A stretch of 13,846 bases of DNA from JBLHOS01 sp047623825 (GTDB lineage: Bacteria; Pseudomonadota; Alphaproteobacteria; Rhodobacterales; Rhodobacteraceae). Location: contig JBLHOS010000080.1 in NCBI GenBank assembly GCA_047623825.1, forward strand, positions 1-13,846, read 5' to 3'. Below the pieces are notes generated by a model. It had not been told where the DNA came from, did not search any database, and worked only from the letters and a program-made list of their open reading frames with translations. Below, piece by piece: positions 1 through 6,717 of this stretch (position 1 is the first letter of the stretch; each line of letters starts with the position of its first letter). The translations under genes were made by a program, and so were the position numbers.

Positions 1-1162
1 CATCGCGCCGGTCATGACCTTGGCTGATCAAGCTGAACGTCGCAATTCCGCCGATCACAGGCGGGACATATCGGCGGGTGAACTCGGCATCAAGCAAGGT
101 GGTCGGCAGGGTGCGGTTGTCCTCGGTATCGCGCAGCGACTCGTAGTAGGTCACCCCAAATGAGATGAACTCATCCCGCCGCGCGCGACTAATGGTGGCT
201 GCACTATCCAACCGGTCAAGGTCGGAATATCCATAGGTTTGCAGATAAGAATTGTCCGAACTGTATTCTGTATCAAAATCAAACCGAAAATCGCGACGCA
301 GTTCAAACATGCCATTCATAAACAGGTAGCTACGAGTGCTTTCGTCGGTCAGCGCATCATCACTGATGGCGCCTTCGGCCTCGATATAGCCATTGCGAAA
401 CGCCTGACGGTAACGGGCTTCTAATGTTTGGCTGTCCCCAAAGGTCAAATAGGGCGTGATTGTCAGATCTGCGTGATCGCCTAGAGTAAAGAAATATGGG
501 ATGCGCAAACCGGTTCCGACCAGATCATTTGACTGTAGTTCTGGTGCCAAAAACCCGCTTGAGCGTTCCAAAGTCGGATCTGGCAGACGGAGCATCGGAA
601 AATACGCGATCGGAATGCCAAGTGCGCGGAACTGGGCCTGCTCAAAATAGAGCTGCTGTTCAATTTGGTCATGGACGATGCGGCGCGCCCGGATTTGCCA
701 TAGCGGAACCGGGTATCCGGCGCAGACCTCACATGAAGACGCGACCGTCTGGTATAACTGCGTGTAGCGCCCACCAGATCGGTTGATCTGGGTTGCGGCG
801 ATCTGCAACTGACGACCCAGCACAAGGCGGGCTGATTGCAAGATGCCATACTGAAGATCGCCAGACAATTCAGCGAACTCGGCAAACAGAACGCTGCTGC
901 CATCGCCGTCTATCATGGTGATAGGGCCTTGCAGCGTGACTTGGTCGGTCTGTGCGTTGTAGGTGACAGATTGCGCACGCAAGCGGACGTCTTGCACGAA
1001 AATCTCGACATTGCCTACGGCGCTTATTTCTTCGCTGGAACTCTCAAAGTCGATCTGATCGGCAATAAGTGTTGCAGGCATCGTCGTTTCTTGAGCGAAT
1101 AATGGTGTGCTTGGGGCCCCAAACCCCAGCAAAAGCCCCAAAATCACGGCGCGCCACCGCAT
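1..1162 (-). CDS. lptD: LPS-assembly outer membrane protein LptD (5' part, C-terminus beyond the left edge)
   Basis: LptD is the outer-membrane barrel that, with lipoprotein LptE, inserts lipopolysaccharide into the outer leaflet. Reading from ATG at 1162-1160, 387 codons are open to the window edge. The product begins with a signal peptide (RWRAVILGLLLGF, likely cleaved near residue 23). A periplasmic OstA/LptA-like beta domain follows (about residues 30-190, containing LIADQIDFESSS and AVGNVEIF), then the start of the barrel (IPYFFTLGDHADLTITPYLT, about 221-240). Cys144 and Cys147 lie in SSCEVCAGYPVPLWQIRARR, a cysteine pair I recall from alphaproteobacterial LptD and a likely disulfide site. 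A GGAGG ribosome binding site (1174-1170) sits 7 nt before the ATG. The start overlaps the lptG stop as TGATG, so translation is probably coupled. Family members are usually about 700-800 residues, so roughly half is present. Confidence 0.95.
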   Translation of the reverse strand, partial: MRWRAVILGLLLGFGAPSTPLFAQETTMPATLIADQIDFESSSEEISAVGNVEIFVQDVRLRAQSVTYNAQTDQVTLQGPITMIDGDGSSVLFAEFAELSGDLQYGILQSARLVLGRQLQIAATQINRSGGRYTQLYQTVASSCEVCAGYPVPLWQIRARRIVHDQIEQQLYFEQAQFRALGIPIAYFPMLRLPDPTLERSSGFLAPELQSNDLVGTGLRIPYFFTLGDHADLTITPYLTFGDSQTLEARYRQAFRNGYIEAEGAISDDALTDESTRSYLFMNGMFELRRDFRFDFDTEYSSDNSYLQTYGYSDLDRLDSAATISRARRDEFISFGVTYYESLRDTEDNRTLPTTLLDAEFTRRYVPPVIGGIATFSLISQGHDRRD

Positions 1163-2259
1163 CAGCCATCCTCCGTATGCAATAAAAAGCCCAGCGCCAT
1201 GCAAATAGCGGCCAGAGGCGGTGTCCACGCCGCTACAATAACAGGCAATTGCCCACTCTCACCCAGAACCTGAGCGAAATTGCGTAAGAAGAAGACCCCA
1301 AATCCTAGTAGCAATGCGAATAGCACCATTAACCCCGTTTTCCCAAATCTGGTATGGCGCATTGTGAAGCCAGCGCCAATCAAAACCATCGCGGCCAGCA
1401 TCAAAGGCATCGCCAATTCGGTTTGCAGCCAGACCCGATGTTGAAGTGCCGCAAAGCCGGCAGCGTTCAATTGGGCAATAAAACCGGGTAGTTCGTAGAT
1501 TGGAACGGTTGATGGACGCCCAAAACTGTCACGGATCTGCTCGCGAGTCAGATTTGACGGAAGTTCAAATACATCGCGCTCAATGGCTGCGGCCTCGGGG
1601 TTTGCGGCTCTATCCAAAGGCCATATCTTGACGTCGGCCAATTCCCAATTAGCGTCAACAAGTTCCGCGCGGGCGGCATCGACGCGGCCCTCGATTTGGC
1701 CGTCCGCGTCAAAGGCAAAGAAACTGGCTGAGAATAGGATCGTGCCATCAGAATTCGCACGCTCGGCCCGGATGACGGTTTGACCAAAAGCATTGCCCTG
1801 ACGCAACCACAACCCCGCACTGCTGACAGAAAAGGCGCGGGCCTCACCCGTTGTGAATTCAGCGATCCGAAGATCATATTGTTGCTGGGTTGCCGCTACC
1901 AGTGGGTTCATCACGGCCAGACCGAACAGCCCCATCATAAAAGCGACCAGAACCGGTGACATCGCCCCTTTTAGGGCCGATCTTCCAGAGGCGCGCACGA
2001 CGACTAATTCGGATGTGCGTGCCAGCGACAAGAACAGCAAAAGGGTGGCCAAGATCACAAAAAGTGGCAACATCACATAAAGCGTGGCTGGTAAATTCAG
2101 CATCGTCAGATAAAAAGCTGCCTGAAAGCCTGCGTCAGATCCGCTGACAGCCCGCAATTGTTCGGACAAATCTATGGGCAGCAAGATCCCAAGAAAGACC
2201 GAAAATACCACCAGAAAAGACTGAAAAAATCGCCGGGCCAGATAGAGGTGTAGGATCAT
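1162..2259 (-). CDS. lptG: LPS export ABC transporter permease LptG
   Basis: LptG is one of the two inner-membrane permeases of the LptB2FG transporter, which extracts lipopolysaccharide and feeds it to the LptC-LptA bridge. The 365-residue product fits the family: an N-terminal membrane helix after MILHLYLARRFFQSF, two more helices by about residue 120, a periplasmic beta-jellyroll domain, and three C-terminal helices. The cytoplasmic loop ARTSELVVVRASGRS matches the conserved coupling segment that contacts ATPase LptB. The frame stays open 17 codons further upstream, but I chose ATG 2259 because family proteins begin at this MILxxYLxR motif, a GGGG ribosome binding site lies about 7 nt upstream, and the start overlaps the lptF stop by 4 bp (ATGA). 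The 3' end overlaps lptD by 1 bp. Confidence 0.95.
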   Translation of the reverse strand: MILHLYLARRFFQSFLVVFSVFLGILLPIDLSEQLRAVSGSDAGFQAAFYLTMLNLPATLYVMLPLFVILATLLLFLSLARTSELVVVRASGRSALKGAMSPVLVAFMMGLFGLAVMNPLVAATQQQYDLRIAEFTTGEARAFSVSSAGLWLRQGNAFGQTVIRAERANSDGTILFSASFFAFDADGQIEGRVDAARAELVDANWELADVKIWPLDRAANPEAAAIERDVFELPSNLTREQIRDSFGRPSTVPIYELPGFIAQLNAAGFAALQHRVWLQTELAMPLMLAAMVLIGAGFTMRHTRFGKTGLMVLFALLLGFGVFFLRNFAQVLGESGQLPVIVAAWTPPLAAICMALGFLLHTEDG

Positions 2260-3380
2260 GCGACTGCCCCTTTGATCCTGGGGCGCAGATTGGGCCGCAT
2301 CGCAAACCACGTAACCACGACCGCAACGATGGCTGCCAACACACTTTGTGCATAGGCCATGAACACTAGATCGGCATTCTGAACGGCCAAGTTTTCAGCG
2401 ACATTTTCCATCATATGCAACGGTAAGATCAGACTGACCGCCAGCAAGATCTGTGGCCATGACCCAAATCTAGAGAACGCCCCCAGCATCAGACAGACCG
2501 CACCGATAATCGGCACGAGCCCTGCAAAAATTGCCCGGGCGATACGGATATGTGCCTCATATAAGAATGCGGCGCGTGTGCTGCCATGTGCCTCGATCAC
2601 GTCGGGATCTGCCGTAAGCAGAACGCTGGTGGACATTTCGCGCACGCCGTAGCGGCGGGTATCCGATAGATCAATTAGACGGCCCAGATCATAGGAAAAA
2701 TCGTCAAATTCGATGATCGACAGGCGTCGTCCGTCCAACCGCAATGATTGCGCCAGCCCGTCAAACATCACCAGTCGTGGGCCATCATCGGTGCGCACTA
2801 ACAAGGCGCGTTGCGCGGTATATGTCGTCTCTACCATCGAGTTTGAGCGGTCTTGCAAAAAAAGATCGCGAAATTCGCCCAACTCGGTGATGTCGCGGAT
2901 ATACACAGTCAGCCCCTCGGTCGGGTGCAGGAATTGGCCCTCGCGCAAAAGTTGACTGGTCAGGTCTTGGCTGATCTCGGCCCCTCGATCGACCAACTGT
3001 GTGCGCGAGGCGGGCACCAAGACATGGGCCAGAATTGTTAAAACGGCGGCAATGATCAGACCAAAGACAGCAACAGGGCGCAACAATCGTAGCGCGCTAA
3101 GGCCGGCAGTTTGCAACACGACCATTTCACTCTCGGCGATCATGCGGTTTGTCGCATAAAGGGCGGCGACAAATCCAGACACCGGCAAAACCAGCAAGAT
3201 GATGTAGGGCAGGCTCAGGGCGGTGAATTCCAGAAAGACTGACATGTTCTGCCCATCTGCGACCAGCCGATCAAACAAACCAACCGCGCGGTTCACCCAG
3301 TAGACTGAGACCAGAACAAGGCTGAAGAAGCTGAATAAGACCAGCAGCTGGGACAGGAAATATCTGTCGTAGCGCCCCAA
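2256..3380 (-). CDS. lptF: LPS export ABC transporter permease LptF
   Basis: LptF is the partner permease of LptG. The 374-residue product has the expected plan: helices at about 13-33, 50-75 and 100-122, a periplasmic domain at about 125-270, and three further helices to residue 365. The loop RMIAESEMVVLQTAGLSALR is the LptB-coupling segment. The N-terminus MGRYDRYFLSQLLVLF agrees with homologues as I remember them. In this frame the only credible start is TTG at 3380-3378, with AAAGGG (3393-3388) 7 nt upstream. An ATG at 3385-3383 is out of frame and only 2 nt from that ribosome binding site. It is the first gene of the lptF-lptG-lptD run and is divergent from pepA. A TTG start next to a decoy ATG is unusual, and a small duplication or a sequence error there is possible. 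Confidence 0.93.
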   Translation of the reverse strand: MGRYDRYFLSQLLVLFSFFSLVLVSVYWVNRAVGLFDRLVADGQNMSVFLEFTALSLPYIILLVLPVSGFVAALYATNRMIAESEMVVLQTAGLSALRLLRPVAVFGLIIAAVLTILAHVLVPASRTQLVDRGAEISQDLTSQLLREGQFLHPTEGLTVYIRDITELGEFRDLFLQDRSNSMVETTYTAQRALLVRTDDGPRLVMFDGLAQSLRLDGRRLSIIEFDDFSYDLGRLIDLSDTRRYGVREMSTSVLLTADPDVIEAHGSTRAAFLYEAHIRIARAIFAGLVPIIGAVCLMLGAFSRFGSWPQILLAVSLILPLHMMENVAENLAVQNADLVFMAYAQSVLAAIVAVVVTWFAMRPNLRPRIKGAVA

Positions 3381-3520
3381 CCCATCGCCCTTTCTTTTGC
3401 CTGTTAAGCCTAATGCATTTTTGTCGTTTTAGCCTATATGTTCGGATGGGGACAGGGCCATCTGGTCTTCTCGAGATGCGCCGCCTAAGGTGGCTTTAAA
3501 CCGAATGCGAAAGGAAGCCT
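3381..3520. promoter_or_regulatory. Divergent lptF/pepA control region
   Basis: These 140 bp must hold the promoters for lptFGD (leftward) and pepA-holC (rightward). The section 3391-3440 is AT-rich and includes TATATG (3435-3440), but no -35/-10 pair with good spacing stands out in either direction. A short inverted repeat, GCCGCC-TAA-GGTGGC (3480-3494, one G-T pair), is followed by TTT and ends 16 nt before the pepA ribosome binding site (AAGGA, 3511-3515). It is too weak to call a terminator but would lie in the pepA leader. Confidence 0.5.
3388..3393 (-). promoter_or_regulatory. Ribosome binding site that decides the lptF start
   Basis: On the minus strand AAAGGG lies 7 nt before TTG 3380 and 2 nt before ATG 3385. 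The first spacing is functional and the second is too short, and only the TTG frame encodes LptF. The site therefore supports TTG as the start codon. Confidence 0.6.
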
Positions 3521-4993
3521 ATGACCACGCCAGTTGCAATTGATTATACCGAATCCGACCTTAACGCCGTTGCGGCGGCTGCCGGAAAAGTTGCGGTTTT
3601 TGCGAATGCTGAGGGGCGGCTGGATGCTGCTGGCCGCCGGATTAACCGACTGACCAAAGGGGCCTTAGCGCGCCTTGTGGCCAGCGAAGTTTGGGAAAAC
3701 CTAAAGATGACGACCGGTCATGTTCTGGCGTTTCCATCGGGAATGGCGGCTGAGGCTGTGATGGTCGTTAAGCTTGCACGGCGCGCGACGCGCGAGGACG
3801 CTCGCAAGGCTGGGGCCAGTTTGGCGAAGTTTAAAGGGAATGACCCACTGCTGATCCTGGCAGGCAGCGCGCCTATGGCGGCCCAGATTGCCCTTGGCCT
3901 GACGCTTAAATCCTACGCATTCAACGCGCATAAATCGGCCGAGGCGGCGGATGTTTCGCCCACAACAATGATGGTCAACAAGCCTGATGACATCATGGCC
4001 GCAGCAGAGCCGCTGATAGCGCTGGCCGAGGGGATCTATTTCACCCGTGATCTTGTCAATGAACCTGCGAATATTCTGACGACTGAAGAGTTTGCCAATC
4101 GTCTGGTGGCGATGCAGGACCTTGGTCTTGAAATAGAGGTGCTGGACGAGCCGGAGCTGGAAAAGCTGGGCATGCGCACCTTGCTGGCCGTCGGGCAGGG
4201 CAGTGAAAGTCCGACCAAGGTCGTCGTGATGCAATGGAAGGGCGGTGGCCAAGAGCCGCCATTGGCACTGGTTGGCAAAGGCGTCGTGTTTGATACCGGT
4301 GGGATCAGCATCAAGCCCGCCGGTGGCATGGAAGACATGACCATGGATATGGGCGGTGCCGGTGTTGTGTGTGGTGTGATGCGCACCTTGGCCCTGCGCA
4401 AGGCCAAGGCCAATGTCGTGGGTCTGGTCGGATTGGTTGAAAATATGCCCGACGGCAAGGCGATGCGCCCCGGTGATGTGGTCACCTCAATGAAGGGCGA
4501 CACGGTCGAAGTAATCAATACCGATGCCGAGGGGCGTTTGGTTTTGGCCGATGTGCTGTGGTACGCCCAAGAGCGGTTTCAGCCTGCAGGCGTCATCGAT
4601 CTGGCGACCTTAACTGGGGCAATAATCGTTGGCCTTGGTCATGAAAATGCTGGTGTATTTTCAAATAACGAAGTGTTCGCAAATGCATTCCTGAAGGCCG
4701 CTGGCCAAGAAAAGGAAGGCGCGTGGCGCATGCCAATGGGCAAGGCCTATGATGACATGCTGAAATCACGCATCGCGGATATGAAGAATATCGGTGGTAG
4801 GCCCGCAGGCTCAATCACCGCAGCGCAATTTCTAAAGCGGTTCGTCAAGGACGATATGCCTTGGATCCATCTGGATATCGCCGGTGTTGCCAGTCTGAAG
4901 TCTGAAAGTGATCTGGCACCAAAAGGGGCAACCGGCTGGGGCGTTATGGCGCTGAACCGGTTCATCCAGAATGGCTATGAGGTTGAGGAGTAG
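3521..4993 (+). CDS. pepA: Leucyl aminopeptidase (M17 family)
   Basis: This is a cytosolic two-metal exopeptidase that removes N-terminal residues from peptides; family members are hexameric and prefer Zn or Mn. The 490-residue length is normal. An N-terminal macro-like domain (about 1-170) is followed by the catalytic domain. All active-site residues align with E. coli PepA: Lys253 and Asp258 in GKGVVFDTGG, catalytic Lys265 in ISIKP, Asp276 in MTMDMGGAG, and Asp335, Glu337 and Arg339 in the M17 signature NTDAEGRL. ATG 3521 has AAGGA 5 nt upstream. Some PepA proteins also bind DNA as regulators; nothing here shows whether this one does. holC follows after 6 bp, so the two genes are probably co-transcribed. 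It is divergent from lptF, a neighbourhood I associate with Rhodobacterales. Confidence 0.97.
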   Translation: MTTPVAIDYTESDLNAVAAAAGKVAVFANAEGRLDAAGRRINRLTKGALARLVASEVWENLKMTTGHVLAFPSGMAAEAVMVVKLARRATREDARKAGASLAKFKGNDPLLILAGSAPMAAQIALGLTLKSYAFNAHKSAEAADVSPTTMMVNKPDDIMAAAEPLIALAEGIYFTRDLVNEPANILTTEEFANRLVAMQDLGLEIEVLDEPELEKLGMRTLLAVGQGSESPTKVVVMQWKGGGQEPPLALVGKGVVFDTGGISIKPAGGMEDMTMDMGGAGVVCGVMRTLALRKAKANVVGLVGLVENMPDGKAMRPGDVVTSMKGDTVEVINTDAEGRLVLADVLWYAQERFQPAGVIDLATLTGAIIVGLGHENAGVFSNNEVFANAFLKAAGQEKEGAWRMPMGKAYDDMLKSRIADMKNIGGRPAGSITAAQFLKRFVKDDMPWIHLDIAGVASLKSESDLAPKGATGWGVMALNRFIQNGYEVEE

Positions 4994-4999
4994 TCAAAG

Positions 5000-5461
5000 T
5001 TGGGCGCGGCCTATTTCTATCACCTGACCCGTCGTCCGTTGAACCAAACCTTGCACACATTGTTGGGCAAGGCGCGGCAGGCGGGATGGCAGGTCGTGGT
5101 GCGGGGCCGCACTGACCTGCTGCTAAAATCTCTGGATGATCACTTATGGACCGTATCTGTGGACGGGTTTTTGCCCCACGGTCGGGCAGGTGGGGATCAT
5201 GATGCCGCCCAACCGATCTTATTAAGCACATCGATGGACCGTCCAAACGACGCCCAATGCGTGATTTCAGTAGAAGGGGCGGAGGTTCTGGCCGCAGAAG
5301 TGGTTAAGCTTGAACGGGTTTGCATCTTGTTTGATGGGCATGACACAAGCTCAGTTCAGCAAGCGCGCGAGCAATGGAAAACCCTGACATCTGCGGGATG
5401 TGCTGCGCAATACTGGTCTGAGGAAAGTGGCCAATGGACCAAGCAAGCCGAAACTGGCTGA
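5000..5461 (+). CDS. holC: DNA polymerase III chi subunit
   Basis: Chi links the clamp loader, through psi, to single-stranded DNA-binding protein at the replication fork. The 153-residue product has the family N-terminus AAYFYHLTRRPLNQTLHTLL and motifs WQVVVRGRT, LDDHLWT, FLPHG, QPILLS and ERVCILFDG in the expected order. The start is TTG 5000-5002: it matches the family N-terminus, and GAGGAG at the end of pepA (4985-4990) lies 9 nt upstream, so translation probably depends on ribosomes finishing pepA. Holoenzyme subunits are made in small amounts, which suits a weak start codon (inference). Its stop is separated by 1 bp from the stop of the convergent aspartic protease gene, with no recognisable terminator between them. 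Confidence 0.93.
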   Translation: MGAAYFYHLTRRPLNQTLHTLLGKARQAGWQVVVRGRTDLLLKSLDDHLWTVSVDGFLPHGRAGGDHDAAQPILLSTSMDRPNDAQCVISVEGAEVLAAEVVKLERVCILFDGHDTSSVQQAREQWKTLTSAGCAAQYWSEESGQWTKQAETG

Positions 5462-5462
5462 T

Positions 5463-6044
5463 TTAACGGGTCAAAAGTAAGGTATTTCCGGAAATCTCAA
5501 TGCTATTGAAACGCTGCAGATAGGACATGCCAAGCAGACTGTTGCCCATATCGCCCGCGTTCACCACGGCGGAGACCGATAAATCAACAATGCCGGCGAG
5601 TGTCACTTGATCCAGCCGAATGCGTGCGGTCTGCACCATGCCGTTTGCCGTCATTGCCTGCGTTGTGTAGCTTAGACTATCCAATTTTAGGCCCGCGCGT
5701 GACGCATCCCTGCGGCTCAACACCATATCGGTAGCCCCCGTATCGACCATAAAGCGGGTCGGCGTGCCGTTAATCTCAAGGTTCAGATAATAATGTCCAT
5801 CAGGTGACCGGGGCACAGAGACCTGCGTGCCTGCCATGGCGACCGATTGCTGTGGCATGACCGTAGAGCGGATGTCGCTCCAGAGGCCGACAGCGATAAT
5901 TGCACCAATAAAGATAAACGTCCAAATCGCGCCTTGTTGCAGCAACTTGCCCAGTTGATGGCGATTAGCGACGATGAAATACCCGGCAATAACAGCGCCA
6001 AGCAGGCCCAAATAGGCAAGGTTTCCATAGCTTTCAGCGTCCAT
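5463..6044 (-). CDS. Membrane-anchored retropepsin-like aspartic protease
   Basis: This 193-residue protein matches the bacterial clan AA single-domain aspartic protease family (TIGR02281-like). Two predicted membrane helices come first (about 10-27 and 38-56), then a soluble domain of about 125 residues. That domain holds the catalytic motif MVDTGATDMVLS with Asp101, the flap-region strand LSYTTQAMTANG, and the second conserved segment SLLGMSYLQRF (about 169-179), typical of retropepsin folds that dimerise to build one active site. The domain probably faces the periplasm; this is inferred from the two-helix anchor. ATG 6044 has a strong GGAGGAA site 6 nt upstream. The gene lies 40 bp after marC and is likely the last of the yheS-marC-protease operon. 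Its substrate is unknown. Confidence 0.88.
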   Translation of the reverse strand: MDAESYGNLAYLGLLGAVIAGYFIVANRHQLGKLLQQGAIWTFIFIGAIIAVGLWSDIRSTVMPQQSVAMAGTQVSVPRSPDGHYYLNLEINGTPTRFMVDTGATDMVLSRRDASRAGLKLDSLSYTTQAMTANGMVQTARIRLDQVTLAGIVDLSVSAVVNAGDMGNSLLGMSYLQRFNSIEISGNTLLLTR

Positions 6045-6084
6045 CGGGCGTTCCTCCTGATCAGGATATAGGCAGTCTGGTCGC

Positions 6085-6717
6085 TTATATCACCTGCAAA
6101 TCGCGCAATCCGTCGATCACAAACTGGACAGAGAGAGCGGCCAACAACATGCCAAGCAAACGTGTCACTACGTTGATACCAGTTGGTCCCAGAAATTTTT
6201 CTAGCGGGCCGGAAAGCAGGAATAATGTCAGAACACACAAAATTACTGTCAACATGACGCCGTGGATCGCCAACAGATACACCGCATCAGCACCGGGCGC
6301 GCCGGCCAGCAAGATCATCGTCGCAATCGATCCTGGCCCCGCGATCAGTGGGATTGCCAGTGGGAAGACCGATGGGTCATCTGCCCGATCTGCGTCCGAG
6401 TGAACTGTATCTGCCTGTCCCTGCCGGCGGGGGCCTCGACGCTCAAACAACATGTCCAGTGCCGTCAGGAACAACAAGATGCCCCCGGCTATGCGAAATG
6501 CGGCCATCGAAACGCCCAGAAAATTCAGCAACGCCTCTCCGGCCAGCCCAAATACCGTCAAAAGCCCAAAGGCGACCAGACAGGCGCGAAACGCAATTGC
6601 GCGGCGCGCGCGAGTTGTCATGCCTTGGGTAAGTGCCACAAACAGCGGTGCCATGCCGATCGGATCAATGATCACGAACAACGCGACAAATGCCGTTATT
6701 GCAGCTGTCATTTCCAC
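6085..6717 (-). CDS. MarC-family integral membrane protein
   Basis: This 210-residue protein has the six-helix MarC/YhgN fold. The conserved N-terminal signature AFVALFVIIDPIGMAPLFVALT lies in helix 1, followed by RARRAIAFRA, the helix containing GVSMAAFRIAGGILLFLTALDML, and PLAIPLIAGPGSIATMI at the start of the second half. A hydrophilic loop of about 25 residues (rich in R, D and S) joins the halves. The biochemical role of the family is unresolved: the old link to multiple antibiotic resistance has been withdrawn, so I give no function. I keep GTG 6717, which overlaps the upstream stop as TAGTG and has AAAGG 10 nt upstream. ATG 6711, two codons in, is an equally acceptable start. It is probably translationally coupled to the ABC-F gene. 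Confidence 0.92.
   Translation of the reverse strand: MEMTAAITAFVALFVIIDPIGMAPLFVALTQGMTTRARRAIAFRACLVAFGLLTVFGLAGEALLNFLGVSMAAFRIAGGILLFLTALDMLFERRGPRRQGQADTVHSDADRADDPSVFPLAIPLIAGPGSIATMILLAGAPGADAVYLLAIHGVMLTVILCVLTLFLLSGPLEKFLGPTGINVVTRLLGMLLAALSVQFVIDGLRDLQVI

Noticed and set aside
481..903. A 140-codon minus-strand frame in the lptD region
   Set aside because: LptD is continuous in another minus-strand frame across the whole region, with signal peptide and conserved motifs.
3480..3497. GCCGCC-TAA-GGTGGC-TTT as a terminator or attenuator
   Set aside because: The stem is 6 bp with a G-T pair, a 3-nt loop and only three T; too weak to call.
3701..4518. Long minus-strand frames inside pepA
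   Set aside because: pepA has every M17 active-site residue in one frame; the opposing frames have no family features or start signals.
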